DNA from: Spirochaetae bacterium HGW-Spirochaetae-2
Lineage (GTDB): Bacteria > Spirochaetota > Spirochaetia > Sphaerochaetales > Sphaerochaetaceae
Direction: 5' to 3'
DNA length: 64,000 bases
NCBI GenBank assembly: GCA_002839355.1
Contig: PGXW01000001.1
Span: 62,001-126,000 of the forward strand
Made by a program: the position numbers and the translations under genes. Positions 32,049 through 40,754 of the stretch are shown here, in pieces; the stretch's first letter is position 1; every line of letters begins with the position of its first letter. The notes below the pieces were generated by a model, which ran no database searches, was not told the origin of the DNA, and was given only the letters and a program-made list of their open reading frames with translations.

Positions 32049-32684
32049 ATGAAAAAAGTTCTGATTGTTTTGCTCCTATGTGCAGCTATACCTATGATGC
32101 TTTTTGCGGAAGACGAAACACCGGCTAAGGTTCGGGAATATGAGATGGGTAATCAAATGTTCACGTTCCGCGCTGGTCCGGTTATTCCTGCATTTTTCTT
32201 CAGGCCGTTCCTCTCCTCCTCCGATGGAGAAAAATTCTTGGTTTTCCCCGATGCCATGCACATGAAGGTCGGTGGATACGGTTCCATCCGATACCAGGGG
32301 TTCCTGAACAGTACCATGGCACTTGGTGGTGAACTGGGATATCTTTTCGCCTACGACAGGGGAGACGAATTGTTCACGTCGGTTCCTTTCCAAGCGAAGC
32401 TCACCTATATCCCACTGCAGGGAACGATAGAGATTCCCTTGAGTGTCGGTCTTGGGTTCGCATACAATTCGTACAGCGGCGGTGAGGCTCCAAGCTTCCT
32501 CAGCCTGTTGGCAACCGTTGAAGCCGGAGTCAGTTGGTACTTTAGGGACGATTGGGGTATAACATTGGGGACCGGGTTGCAGCTGATACCCGAGATATAT
32601 GGAAACAACCACCCCTACAGCGATCATACGACCCTTGCGGCCTTCATGCCGATCACCCTTTCGGTCACCTACCGCAACAACTAG
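32049..32684 (+). CDS. predicted outer-membrane beta-barrel protein
   Basis: 211 residues from the ATG at 32049, with TAGGAGAAGG upstream. The signal peptide has a basic start (KK) and a core VLIVLLLCAAIPMMLF, with cleavage likely after FA. The mature part shows about eight amphipathic strands, aromatic and Gly-rich, ending ITLSVTYRNN, with aromatics near the carboxy terminus as in barrels. Small barrels of this type are common in Treponema and Sphaerochaeta. It lies 9 bases upstream of a lipoprotein gene, so the two are co-expressed. A weak promoter candidate (TATGAT near 32001) lies upstream. Confidence 0.72.
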   Translation: MKKVLIVLLLCAAIPMMLFAEDETPAKVREYEMGNQMFTFRAGPVIPAFFFRPFLSSSDGEKFLVFPDAMHMKVGGYGSIRYQGFLNSTMALGGELGYLFAYDRGDELFTSVPFQAKLTYIPLQGTIEIPLSVGLGFAYNSYSGGEAPSFLSLLATVEAGVSWYFRDDWGITLGTGLQLIPEIYGNNHPYSDHTTLAAFMPITLSVTYRNN

Positions 32685-32693
32685 GAGCATGAA

Positions 32694-33740
32694 ATGAAAC
32701 GAAAATTCAAACATATGGCTATTCCCGTTCTGCTCGTTCTGGCAACACTATTCATAGTCGGTTGCAACACCGAGAATGAAGGCATATTCATGCGGATCAG
32801 CGAATCCGTCGTGAAGGTGGATGTTGGCTCCATAAACCTGATTGCAAAGGTCTCGGGAAACATCTACTCCTATGCAAGCAAAGCCGGGTTGCAGGTGTAC
32901 GATCCAGCCACCAAGAATTGGGAATCGATTCCCAGTGCTGGTGTGAGGCACTATACCTTCGATGGGACAAATATCGTATATGCCACGGAAGCGACATTCC
33001 CAAATAACAATACCCTCTACACGTACGATATTGATACAAAAGTACACACTACTTGGGCAGCTGGACATGCCGTGAAGGCAATGAGTCCAAAATTCAATCT
33101 CATGCTGTTGAGTGTTGCTGCTGACAGTTTTTCCGTTTATTCTGCAGCCGGAACAGCGATCGGAGCATCAAAAGCTGATTTTGCCAGCGAATTCGTCGAC
33201 GACTTCCCGCCAAACCTGGTTGCCTTTGATGGTTCTTCGTTCTTGGTAAGTGGCAACTCGGCAAGCGACACAACAAAATACTCGCACTATTATGTATCTG
33301 GAGGGCTTCCAGATGCCATGACCTCGTCCGATGCCACGTTCTATGACAATCCGTTGGTTGCGATTGGAACCGATACAACAGCTATTGTAGCGATAGATGC
33401 AACCGGAAAGGTATGGAAAACAGCAGGATTATTATCAGAATTTACTTCCACTACTTCGATCACAGGTTTTCCAGATAGGAATCCCAAGAATCTCCCCTAT
33501 CCGGTGTTTTACCACGGCAGTTCACTGTACCTGCAGAATGGAGACAATGATTTCTATGCTGTGAACGTAACGAATGGAGCTGTCAGCGAGGTCACTTCGA
33601 ATTTTGCCGGTACCTTCTCCAATATCAAGATCAAGAGTTATCTGGTAGATCCAATAGATACGGATTTGGTATATGCTGGAACCATGGAGAATGGCATCTT
33701 TACCATCAACATGGGAGACGGTACCGCTTCAGGTATCTGA
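32694..33740 (+). CDS. predicted lipoprotein with beta-propeller-like repeats
   Basis: 348 residues. The signal peptide has the lipobox IVGC, with the Cys at about residue 24, so the protein is lipid-modified and exported. The mature part repeats blocks of the type 'Y-D-hydrophobic...DGTNIVYA', 'LYTYDIDTK', 'FDGSSFLVSG', 'ALDATGKVWK' and 'DNDFYAVNVTNGAVSEV', about 40-50 residues apart, like a beta-propeller or WD/PQQ-like fold. It is rich in Thr, Ser and Asn and visibly more AT-rich than its neighbours. Function is unknown. Pairing with an outer-membrane barrel suggests a surface role. A terminator follows. Confidence 0.72.
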   Translation: MKRKFKHMAIPVLLVLATLFIVGCNTENEGIFMRISESVVKVDVGSINLIAKVSGNIYSYASKAGLQVYDPATKNWESIPSAGVRHYTFDGTNIVYATEATFPNNNTLYTYDIDTKVHTTWAAGHAVKAMSPKFNLMLLSVAADSFSVYSAAGTAIGASKADFASEFVDDFPPNLVAFDGSSFLVSGNSASDTTKYSHYYVSGGLPDAMTSSDATFYDNPLVAIGTDTTAIVAIDATGKVWKTAGLLSEFTSTTSITGFPDRNPKNLPYPVFYHGSSLYLQNGDNDFYAVNVTNGAVSEVTSNFAGTFSNIKIKSYLVDPIDTDLVYAGTMENGIFTINMGDGTASGI

Positions 33741-33763
33741 TACAAGTTTTTCAACCTACAGAG

Positions 33764-33792
33764 AAAGCGGCCGATGTGGCCGCTTCCTTTCT
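33764..33792 (+). terminator. rho-independent terminator after the lipoprotein gene
   Basis: AAGCGGCC (33765-33772) pairs perfectly with GGCCGCTT (33778-33785) around a 5-base loop, with a pyrimidine-rich tail CCTTTCT. It may also serve the convergent phosphoribosyltransferase gene. Confidence 0.75.
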
Positions 33793-33823
33793 ATTCCCGT
33801 CTAATTGTAAAATCCGCTGAAGT

Positions 33824-34438
33824 TCAATCGCACCGAACATCGTGGAGGATTTTCCTGACCTCGGTATCCGTATACTGGTGGTCGATCTCCTCACTGGTCA
33901 AACCGATGAACTCATGGTTCATGTAGTGGATCCACGTCTCGTCCTCAATCGAGTCGAGCACATGCTTGCGGCAAAAGTAGTCGGGCTGGATTGGTAACCG
34001 GGGGATATCCTTGTAGTTGGGGATCTTGTAATCGAATACGGCAACTTTGATATCGCTACGGGGGATTCCCTTCGACAACATGACATTCACCAAAGCGTTG
34101 ACAGTCTTGCCGGTGTCGAAGATATCATCGACAATCAAGATCTTGTCACCGGTGCGCAAATGTTCGGGAGAGTATGTCCATCCGTCGATACGGACTTCCG
34201 ATTCCAACTTCATATTCTCATACGAACGCGCTACGACAGCGGCGTAGAACACCGGCCGATCGCCCGCCTGCTTACGGATGAGCTTGTAATATTCGCTGAA
34301 GACATTGCCCATGTAGGCGCCGCCACGCAGCGACACATAGATGATATCGGGAACAAACCCATCCACCGCATGCATATGGTGAACAAGTTTCAGTGCAGAA
34401 TCACGCAACATCTCAGGACTGATGAATTCCTTTTTCAT
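33824..34438 (-). CDS. phosphoribosyltransferase family protein (purine-type)
   Basis: 204 residues. The PRPP-binding loop ILIVDDIFDTGKT (about 105-117) is classic for type I phosphoribosyltransferases, and DIIYVSLRGGAYMG supplies the first loop. The carboxy-terminal hood has aromatic residues typical of xanthine or hypoxanthine-guanine salvage enzymes. The exact base cannot be determined. It converts a free base plus PRPP to a nucleotide. It lies 16 bases downstream of map in a housekeeping operon (flavodoxin-like, parvulin, nusB, map, this gene). Confidence 0.82.
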   Translation of the reverse strand: MKKEFISPEMLRDSALKLVHHMHAVDGFVPDIIYVSLRGGAYMGNVFSEYYKLIRKQAGDRPVFYAAVVARSYENMKLESEVRIDGWTYSPEHLRTGDKILIVDDIFDTGKTVNALVNVMLSKGIPRSDIKVAVFDYKIPNYKDIPRLPIQPDYFCRKHVLDSIEDETWIHYMNHEFIGLTSEEIDHQYTDTEVRKILHDVRCD

Positions 34439-34454
34439 ACCCCACCCTTCCGAT

Positions 34455-35213
34455 TCATTCGGATACAGTCAATATCTTCACACCATCTTCGGTGATCGCA
34501 ATAGTATGTTCGAAATGAGCGGAAGGTTTCCCGTCCGCGGTAATCACGGTCCATCCGTCGTCCAGGTTCCGGATATTCTTTGTTCCCAGGTTGATCATCG
34601 GTTCGATCGCCAACACCATTCCGACTCGAAGTCGAGGATTCGGTGACATGGCACTGACATAGTTCGGCACCTGTGGTTCCTCATGCAATGCAAGTCCTAC
34701 ACCGTGGCCGCAATAGTCGCGAACCACACCGAATCCATTGGCATCGGCCAATTTGAAAATCGGAGCTGAAATATCATGCACCCTGGCATTCGTCCGGCTC
34801 GCACCCTCTATGCCCAGCTCGAGGCACTTCTTGGTTATCCGCACCAACCGTTCATTGTCCGCGGTGGAGGATCCCCCTGCTATGAAGGTTCTCGCAGCAT
34901 CGCTATAGTATCCATTCAGATCGATACCAAGATCGATACTGACGAGATCTCCCGGCAGAATCTTGCGTTTGCCCGGAATACCATGGATCACTTCCTCGTT
35001 CACAGAGATACATGCCGATGCGGGAAACCCCATATAGTTGAGAAAGGCAGGTCGCCCCTTATGCTTGGTGATAAAGGAATAACAGAAGGAGTCTATCTCC
35101 TTTGTTGTCATGCCGGGCTCGATGAACGTTTCCAAGGAATCATGTAGCCGAGCCAATAGCCGGCAAGATTCCTCAATTCCTTTGATCTGGTCAGGCGTTT
35201 TGAGCGTTATCAT
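34455..35213 (-). CDS. map: type I methionine aminopeptidase
   Basis: 252 residues from the ATG at 35213, with AAGGAA four bases before it; the frame extends to 35246 but lacks family sequence. Removes the amino-terminal Met from new proteins. The five metal ligands are in place: Asp in SIDLGIDLNGYYSDAAR (two Asp), His in GHGVGLALHEEP, Glu in LAIEPMI, and Glu in AHFEHTIAITE. It overlaps nusB by 23 bases. Confidence 0.95.
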   Translation of the reverse strand: MITLKTPDQIKGIEESCRLLARLHDSLETFIEPGMTTKEIDSFCYSFITKHKGRPAFLNYMGFPASACISVNEEVIHGIPGKRKILPGDLVSIDLGIDLNGYYSDAARTFIAGGSSTADNERLVRITKKCLELGIEGASRTNARVHDISAPIFKLADANGFGVVRDYCGHGVGLALHEEPQVPNYVSAMSPNPRLRVGMVLAIEPMINLGTKNIRNLDDGWTVITADGKPSAHFEHTIAITEDGVKILTVSE

Positions 35214-35631
35214 CGATTTCCTTCCGCATGGAATCCAAGATTCCATTGATAAATTTGTAGTTGACCTCCCGGCTGTATTCTTGTGAGAGTCGTACAGCTT
35301 CAGTAATAACTACGTTGCTATGGATTTCACGGACATAGAGCAATGAGAACACGCTGATTCGCAATATGTTGCGATCGATACAGTCGATCTTGTCCAATGG
35401 CCGATTTATCGAGAAGCGGGATATCCAACCATCGATTTCTTCCAGGTGGTCGAACGTGCCTGCCAAGAGGAAACGGGCAAACAATACCGTTTCCGGGTCC
35501 AATTGCTCGCGTTCTTCATCGGACAACGTGGGAAAATCCACAGGACCCATGCCAGGAACCAATTCACCGTTGAAATCGAGAGCATAGAGAGTAGAAAGGG
35601 CCAATTCCCTTCCCATATGGCGACTCTTCAA
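35191..35631 (-). CDS. nusB: transcription antitermination factor NusB
   Basis: 146 residues. NusB and S10 bind boxA in rRNA transcripts to prevent early termination. Family motifs are RELALSTLYALDFN, INRPLDKIDCIDRNILRISVFSLLY and the helix VVITEAVRLSQEYS followed by FINGILDSM. The start overlaps the stop of the upstream parvulin gene by ATGA (35628-35631). The end overlaps map. Confidence 0.93.
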   Translation of the reverse strand: MKSRHMGRELALSTLYALDFNGELVPGMGPVDFPTLSDEEREQLDPETVLFARFLLAGTFDHLEEIDGWISRFSINRPLDKIDCIDRNILRISVFSLLYVREIHSNVVITEAVRLSQEYSREVNYKFINGILDSMRKEIDDNAQNA

Positions 35632-36686
35632 TTGGATTGCTCCTCTGAGATCAGTATATTGATCATGGCCTCGCCGCGCAACTGTTGCACCAGCTGGTCG
35701 ATTGCCCTCAGATACGCCACCTGCTGGTTCCTTGTGGTCAAAGTCTGCTTGATATATTGTCTGACCGTAGTCTTCGATTCAGGGTTGATCGGATCCTCGA
35801 TGGTAAGCAATTTGGGATCGGTATGCGTGGTGACTTTCACGATATGGTATCCACCCGTGGATTCGAGCACTCCCGAGGGCTTGCCAAGAGGCAATGCGAA
35901 CACCGCATCGAAGAACTGGGCACCCAAGTAGGCACGCATCTGTTCGTCATCGAAAGCCAACCAGCCGATATCTCCACCCTTTCCAACCGAATCGGCATCC
36001 TTGGAATACCTGGGAACAAGTTCCTCAAATGTGTAGGTATTGTAACGAAGCCAACGGGCAAGCTGGTCCATCTGCTTCTTGACCTCTGCCTTGTCGGTAT
36101 CGGAGAAAGGCATGAATATGTGGCTCAACCTGACCAACTCGGGATTCATGAACGCAGAACGGTTTGTCCTGAAGAATTCGTTGATCTGTTCCACTGTCGG
36201 TTCGGGATACGACTGCAGCACAGCCGACATCTTGCCCCGCACATACAGGTCCACCAGAGCGGATTCCCGGATGCTCTTGCGGAAGTCAGCCAAGCTGATC
36301 CCGTAGTTGTTGCGGATGACCGTTTCGAACTGCGCGTCGGTTATGGCCCTGCCGATCTGCTGTTCCACATAGGCCTTCTGCTGGCGGAGCATCTGGTCGA
36401 CCTGGACTTCGGTGATGGTAAAACCATCACGTTCGGCACCCTGCAACACCAGTTCGTCGTTCACCATGACTTCAAGGACATCCATCCTCTTGACAATTTC
36501 CTTGGAACCAGAGGCCGCCGCTTCAGCCTGGTAGGCCTTCACACGTTGATCGAGGCTTTCCACAGTTATGACTGTGTTGCGGATAAGATTCACAGTAGCC
36601 GCTGGTTGGGAAATGATATTTGCAGACAAACCCATGAGAGGGAGTACTGCGAGTATGAATACAAATAGCATGCGATGCTTTCTCAT
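35628..36686 (-). CDS. periplasmic peptidyl-prolyl isomerase, SurA/PrsA-like parvulin
   Basis: 352 residues with a signal peptide (core MLFVFILAVLPLMGLSA). An amino-terminal helical chaperone part (VLEVMVNDELVLQGAERDGFTI) is followed by one parvulin domain (RLSHIFMPFSDTDKAEV, RYSKDADSVGKGGDIGWL, FDAVFALPLGKPSGVLESTGGYHIVKV). Assists folding of exported and outer-membrane proteins, in keeping with the TamB- and LptD-like genes in the window. It overlaps nusB by 4 bases. The ribosome site is AGGAG. Confidence 0.87.
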   Translation of the reverse strand: MRKHRMLFVFILAVLPLMGLSANIISQPAATVNLIRNTVITVESLDQRVKAYQAEAAASGSKEIVKRMDVLEVMVNDELVLQGAERDGFTITEVQVDQMLRQQKAYVEQQIGRAITDAQFETVIRNNYGISLADFRKSIRESALVDLYVRGKMSAVLQSYPEPTVEQINEFFRTNRSAFMNPELVRLSHIFMPFSDTDKAEVKKQMDQLARWLRYNTYTFEELVPRYSKDADSVGKGGDIGWLAFDDEQMRAYLGAQFFDAVFALPLGKPSGVLESTGGYHIVKVTTHTDPKLLTIEDPINPESKTTVRQYIKQTLTTRNQQVAYLRAIDQLVQQLRGEAMINILISEEQSN

Positions 36687-36704
36687 GGAAGTTACACTCC
36701 TAAA

Positions 36705-37118
36705 TTACGAAATGACCAAACGCTTACCGACTTCTTTCGCGTAAGCCCGATTGGGTAGAATATCTGAAAAAGTGAGGTACAGGCCTTGGCTTTCCATGAC
36801 TTTCATGAGGGATTGCAACGTCTTGCCCTGGCGTAGACCTTTTTTGCTGACGAACGCGAACGAACGTTTTCCCGACACTGAACCGCCCTGCTTGAGGAAA
36901 GCTTCGGATTTCGATGAAATCTTGCCACCAAGAAAATTTATGGCACTGGTACCGAGGACCAGGTAATCGAAGTACGAGACGATCTTGCCCGATTCGCGGA
37001 CCATGTCAACAAGCTCAACATCATGCCCCTGCAGTTGGATACCATCGGCAAGTCCCGAAGCAATATCCTTACATACCGTGGTAGATACTGCATCCTCATA
37101 CAACACGCAAACTCTCAT
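36705..37118 (-). CDS. flavodoxin-like protein
   Basis: 137 residues. The start MRVCVLYEDAVSTTVCKDIASGL replaces the usual TxTxxT FMN phosphate loop with a weaker version (EDAVSTT). YLVLGTSAINFLGGKISSKSEAFL corresponds to the second FMN loop, and KRSFAFVSKKGLRQGKTLQSL to the third. It may bind FMN or may be a degenerate family member. Its start follows AAAGGA, and it heads the parvulin-nusB-map-phosphoribosyltransferase run. Confidence 0.65.
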   Translation of the reverse strand: MRVCVLYEDAVSTTVCKDIASGLADGIQLQGHDVELVDMVRESGKIVSYFDYLVLGTSAINFLGGKISSKSEAFLKQGGSVSGKRSFAFVSKKGLRQGKTLQSLMKVMESQGLYLTFSDILPNRAYAKEVGKRLVIS

Positions 37119-37141
37119 ACACGTCCTTTGTGAAACGGCAA

Positions 37142-37298
37142 CGACCGCAGAGTAAACATGCGGTCGACACCTAAAACACTACAAATGAAAGGTATCGACA
37201 CCCCAGGAGGCATTGCCTCCCTTAACGCCCCAAGGGGCGAAGTCTCTCACCTCACGTTTCCTGCACTCGCTCGGGAGAGGAATCAGCTAGCTGCTTCC
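37142..37298. other. structured intergenic stretch with four inverted repeats
   Basis: The 221-base gap between secG and the flavodoxin-like gene holds no gene I can support. It contains CGACCGCA/TGCGGTCG (37142-37166), GGAGGCA/TGCCTCC (37206-37220), CGCCCC/GGGGCG (37226-37239) and GGAATCAGCTAGCTGCTTCC (37279-37298, one mismatch). None is followed by a clear T-run. A small RNA, a repeat element or a set of weak terminators are all possible. Confidence 0.45.
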
Positions 37299-37339
37299 TT
37301 TCCGCTCGCTCCGTTTGGAAATCAATTCACCGGTGAAAT

Positions 37340-37657
37340 TTATTCAGCGGAGGTAGTATTCCACCAATCGCCGGATTGCTGGACCTGTTCGACCTGAACA
37401 GAATCAAGCAAGGAATCGGTGGAAGGAGATTTGTTGATGACTGCGAGCAGGATAGCAAGCACCAGAAACGATGCTCCAAGAATCGCAGTAACCTTGTTCA
37501 AGACCTTTCCGGTTTGGGAACCGAAGGTCGAATCACTCCCGCCACCAAAAATTCCACCAAGTCCTGTCCCACCTTCGGTCTGGATGGAGACGATGAAGAT
37601 GAGCAACAGACTTGCGATAATGAAGAGAATCAGTAGAATAATGCCGATAACACCCAT
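37340..37657 (-). CDS. secG: preprotein translocase subunit SecG
   Basis: 105 residues. Two membrane helices (about 4-26 and 56-74) flank the typical short Gly-rich cytoplasmic loop with QTEGGTGLGGIFGGGS and STFGSQTGKVLNKVT. SecG assists SecYE in protein export. It lies 14 bases after tpiA, the usual location at the end of a gap-pgk-tpiA operon. The carboxy tail of about 25 polar residues is longer than in E. coli. Confidence 0.93.
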   Translation of the reverse strand: MGVIGIILLILFIIASLLLIFIVSIQTEGGTGLGGIFGGGSDSTFGSQTGKVLNKVTAILGASFLVLAILLAVINKSPSTDSLLDSVQVEQVQQSGDWWNTTSAE

Positions 37658-37671
37658 TGTGAACTCCAGTT

Positions 37672-38424
37672 TTATACGTTGTACCGCACAATCGGGGCGA
37701 ATTGCTCCACTGAAAGGGAAGCTCCACCCACAAGTGCGCCATCGATATGCTCCATAGCCATGAGGTCTTTCACATTCGATGGTTTCACTGAACCACCATA
37801 CTGTATTATCAACGATTCTGCAACACTTTTGCCATAGAGTTTATCAATCTCGGATCTAATGAACGCGTGTGCCGAATTGGCATCGTCAGGCGTTGCGGTC
37901 TTTCCGGTACCGATAGCCCAGACCGGTTCATAGGCAACAATGATCCTAGCCATCGATTGGGCCGAGATATCGCGCAAACCTTCGACGACCTGACGCTTCA
38001 GGACTTCCTCGAGTTTTCCCGCTTCCCGTTCCTCCAAGGTCTCGCCGACACAGAGGATCACGTCCAGATCCTGTTCAAGCGCCAGTTTCACCTTCCTGTT
38101 GATAAAGGCATCGGTCTCACCATACAGGGCCCTGCGTTCCGAATGGCCTAGGATGACAATCGAGACACCGGTTTCCTTGAGCATGGGTGCGGATACTTCG
38201 CCGGTATATGCACCGGAGAGTTGGTCCGACATGTTCTGGGCACCGACTTCGATGACAGAACCGTCTACAGCCTCGACAACCGAAGCGATAGTTACGAATG
38301 GCGGAGCAACGACAACACGGACAGTCGCATCCTTCACCGCTTCAGCCAAGGCTTTTGCGAATGCGGCACCCTCGGAAGGTGTCATGTTCATTTTCCAGTT
38401 TCCAGCAATACATACGTTTCTCAT
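37672..38424 (-). CDS. tpiA: triosephosphate isomerase
   Basis: 250 residues, full length. Interconverts dihydroxyacetone phosphate and glyceraldehyde 3-phosphate. The catalytic residues are visible: Lys in AGNWKMN, His in ILGHSERR, and Glu in VAYEPVWAIGTGKTA. The phosphate-binding loops QYGGSVKPSN and DGALVGGASL follow. It abuts the pgk stop with no spacer. Confidence 0.97.
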   Translation of the reverse strand: MRNVCIAGNWKMNMTPSEGAAFAKALAEAVKDATVRVVVAPPFVTIASVVEAVDGSVIEVGAQNMSDQLSGAYTGEVSAPMLKETGVSIVILGHSERRALYGETDAFINRKVKLALEQDLDVILCVGETLEEREAGKLEEVLKRQVVEGLRDISAQSMARIIVAYEPVWAIGTGKTATPDDANSAHAFIRSEIDKLYGKSVAESLIIQYGGSVKPSNVKDLMAMEHIDGALVGGASLSVEQFAPIVRYNV

Positions 38425-39606
38425 CTATTTCTCCAAAGCCTTGATACCAGGCAATTCACGTCCCTCGAGGAACTCCAACGATGCTCCACCCCCGGTCGAC
38501 ACATGGTCGATCCGATCGGCAAAGCCAAACTTGTTGACTGCGGCTACGGAATCACCACCACCGACAACGGTTGTTCCCGTGCACTCGGCAACCATCTTGG
38601 CAACAGCCTTGGTTCCTGCGGCGAATGCATCGAACTCGAAAACACCCATCGGACCATTCCAGACGATGGATTTCGCCCCTTTCAGTTCCTTATCGACCAA
38701 TGCAAGCGTTTTAGGACCGACATCCATACCGATCAGTCCTTCCGGAATATCGACAGAGTCGACCGATACGACTTGGGCCTGTTCATTGAATTCGGCTGCA
38801 CAGACATGGTCCACCGGAAGGATTACCCGTACACCCTTTTCCTGTGCCTTCGCCAAGAAAGACTTCGCGACATCCAGGTATTCGGCTTCAAGCAAGGATT
38901 TTCCTATGGCGTGACCCTGTACCTTGAGGAATGTATAAGCCATGCCGCCGGCGATAACGATTGCGTCGCAGGTCCGTGCCAACGACTCGAGCACACTGAT
39001 CTTGGAGGAGACTTTCGAACCTCCGATTATTGCGACGAATGGCTTGTCGGGATTCTCCAACAATGGGGCGAAAAACTTCACTTCCTTCTCGATCAGGAAT
39101 CCTGCGACCGCAGGAAGGAAATGTGCGACCCCCTCGGTGGAGGCGTGGGCGCGGTGGGCGGTACCGAAGGCATCGTTCACATAGATATCGCCATAACTTG
39201 CGAGTTCCTTGGAAAAACCTGCGTCATTGGCTTCCTCTTCCTTATAGAAGCGGACATTCTCAAGTAGGAGCACCTCTCCTGCCTTCAGGTCGGCGACTTC
39301 CTTCTTGACCGCATCACCAATCACATCCGAGGCGACCTTGACCTTGCGACCAAGCAATTCCTCGAAACGTTTGGCGACCGGAGCCATACTGAACGCAGGA
39401 TCCTTCTTGCCCTTGGGACGTCCGAAGTGGGACATGACCACCAGCGAGGTACCCTTCTGATCCAAGATATAGCGGACAGTAGGCAATGCGCTCTCGATCC
39501 TTGTATCGTCGGTGACCTCACCATCTTTCAAAGGAACGTTGAAATCGACACGAATAAGCACCCGCTTACCCTGCAGGTCAACATCTTTCACGGTTTGTAA
39601 TTTCAT
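38425..39606 (-). CDS. pgk: phosphoglycerate kinase
   Basis: 393 residues from the ATG at 39606; of two adjacent ATGs this one has the better spacing (five bases) from AGGAG. Transfers phosphate from 1,3-bisphosphoglycerate to ADP. Motifs are [52 protein letters not shown] and the closing [15 protein letters not shown] with [13 protein letters not shown]. Central gene of the gap-pgk-tpiA-secG operon. Confidence 0.97.
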   Translation of the reverse strand: MKLQTVKDVDLQGKRVLIRVDFNVPLKDGEVTDDTRIESALPTVRYILDQKGTSLVVMSHFGRPKGKKDPAFSMAPVAKRFEELLGRKVKVASDVIGDAVKKEVADLKAGEVLLLENVRFYKEEEANDAGFSKELASYGDIYVNDAFGTAHRAHASTEGVAHFLPAVAGFLIEKEVKFFAPLLENPDKPFVAIIGGSKVSSKISVLESLARTCDAIVIAGGMAYTFLKVQGHAIGKSLLEAEYLDVAKSFLAKAQEKGVRVILPVDHVCAAEFNEQAQVVSVDSVDIPEGLIGMDVGPKTLALVDKELKGAKSIVWNGPMGVFEFDAFAAGTKAVAKMVAECTGTTVVGGGDSVAAVNKFGFADRIDHVSTGGGASLEFLEGRELPGIKALEK

Positions 39607-39676
39607 CATGACTCCTCATGTACGCCTGATGCGCACCGGAAGGCGCGCATCAGACAGCAATTCGTAGGAACAGTGG

Positions 39677-40681
39677 TTACGCCATCAATTTCTTGGCGAG
39701 GTCGACAACACGATTGGAATAGCCCATCTCGTTGTCGTACCATGACATTACCTTGAAGAATTTCGGTCCCATCTTCATGGTGAGTTCAGCATCGAAAATC
39801 GAGGAGTGCGAGTTGCCACGGACATCCGCGGAAACGATCGGATCCTCGGTGTACTCCAGAATGCCCTTGAGCGGACCTTCCGCGGCAGCTTTCATAGCCG
39901 CGTTCAATTCCTCGACACTGCAATCCTTCTCAAGAAGGACCGTCAAGTCGACAATGGAACCGGTTGGAGTGGGAACACGCATCGCACCACCATTGAGCTT
40001 GCCCTTCAGTGAGGGAATTACTTCCGATACAGCACGGGCGGCACCTGTTGTGGTGGGAATAATGGACAAGGCGGCCGATCTGGCCCGGCGCAAGTCGCCA
40101 TGGGGCTGATCAAGGATAACCTGGTCATTGGTGTAGGCATGCACGGTGGTCATGAGACCACGTTCGATTCCGAACGTATCGTTGAGGACCTTGGCTACAG
40201 GAGCAAGGCAGTTGGTGGTACAGGATGCGTTCGAATAGGCAAGCAGGCTCAAGTCGATTTCGTCGTCGTTCACACCACAAACAATCGTCTGGTCGATCTT
40301 GTCTTTTGCGGGAACAGTGAGGATAACCTTCTTCGCGCCGGCTTTGATATGGTCCTTGTAACCACCCTTCGGACCTTCGGCAACAGAGAATACACCGGTC
40401 GATTCGATCGCGATGTCCACTCCGAGTTCTTTCCAGGGAAGTTCAGCAGGATTACGGACTGCGTAGATCTTGATTTCCTTGCCATCGACAACAATAGCGT
40501 CTTCCTTGGCAACGACGCTCTTGGGGTAGACACCGTACGTTGAGTCGTACTTGAGCAAATGTGCCAGTGTCTTTGGATTTGTCAGATCATTGATCCCGAC
40601 AATCTCGATGTCTTTGTCTTCGAAAGCGATCTTGAAAACATTGCGTCCGATGCGCCCGAAGCCATTGATTGCGATTTTCAT
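39677..40681 (-). CDS. gap: glyceraldehyde-3-phosphate dehydrogenase, type I
   Basis: 334 residues from the ATG at 40681, with GGAGGGG upstream. The start MKIAINGFGRIGRNVFK is the NAD-binding fold, the catalytic Cys lies in SNASCTTNCLAP, and KVMSWYDNEMGYSNRVVDL closes the enzyme. Oxidises glyceraldehyde 3-phosphate with NAD+ and phosphate. First gene of the glycolytic operon, 70 bases upstream of pgk, with its own promoter lying immediately after corC. Confidence 0.97.
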   Translation of the reverse strand: MKIAINGFGRIGRNVFKIAFEDKDIEIVGINDLTNPKTLAHLLKYDSTYGVYPKSVVAKEDAIVVDGKEIKIYAVRNPAELPWKELGVDIAIESTGVFSVAEGPKGGYKDHIKAGAKKVILTVPAKDKIDQTIVCGVNDDEIDLSLLAYSNASCTTNCLAPVAKVLNDTFGIERGLMTTVHAYTNDQVILDQPHGDLRRARSAALSIIPTTTGAARAVSEVIPSLKGKLNGGAMRVPTPTGSIVDLTVLLEKDCSVEELNAAMKAAAEGPLKGILEYTEDPIVSADVRGNSHSSIFDAELTMKMGPKFFKVMSWYDNEMGYSNRVVDLAKKLMA

Positions 40682-40721
40682 TTTTATTAACCCCTCCATA
40701 TGTAGGTATGTATCGATATTA

Positions 40722-40750
40722 ATATAACGGTAATAGGCACTTTGCGTCAA
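40722..40750 (-). promoter_or_regulatory. promoter for gap-pgk-tpiA-secG
   Basis: Minus-strand TTGACG (40745-40750), 17-base spacer, TTATAT (40722-40727), 40 bases before the gap start, just beyond the corC stop. Confidence 0.6.
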
Positions 40751-40754
40751 CGAA

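Noticed and set aside
37279-37315. Minus-strand GGAAAGGAAGCAGC resembling the SRP RNA core (GGAAGGAAGCAGC)
   Set aside because: The pairing partner expected before the GGAA tetraloop (CAGGYC) is missing, and the AGCAGC pairs with another local repeat instead, so it is not a credible SRP RNA.
37158-37397. A short plus-strand open frame across the structured intergenic stretch and the end of secG
   Set aside because: No recognisable family, overlaps secG antisense, and its codons coincide with inverted repeats; more likely non-coding.
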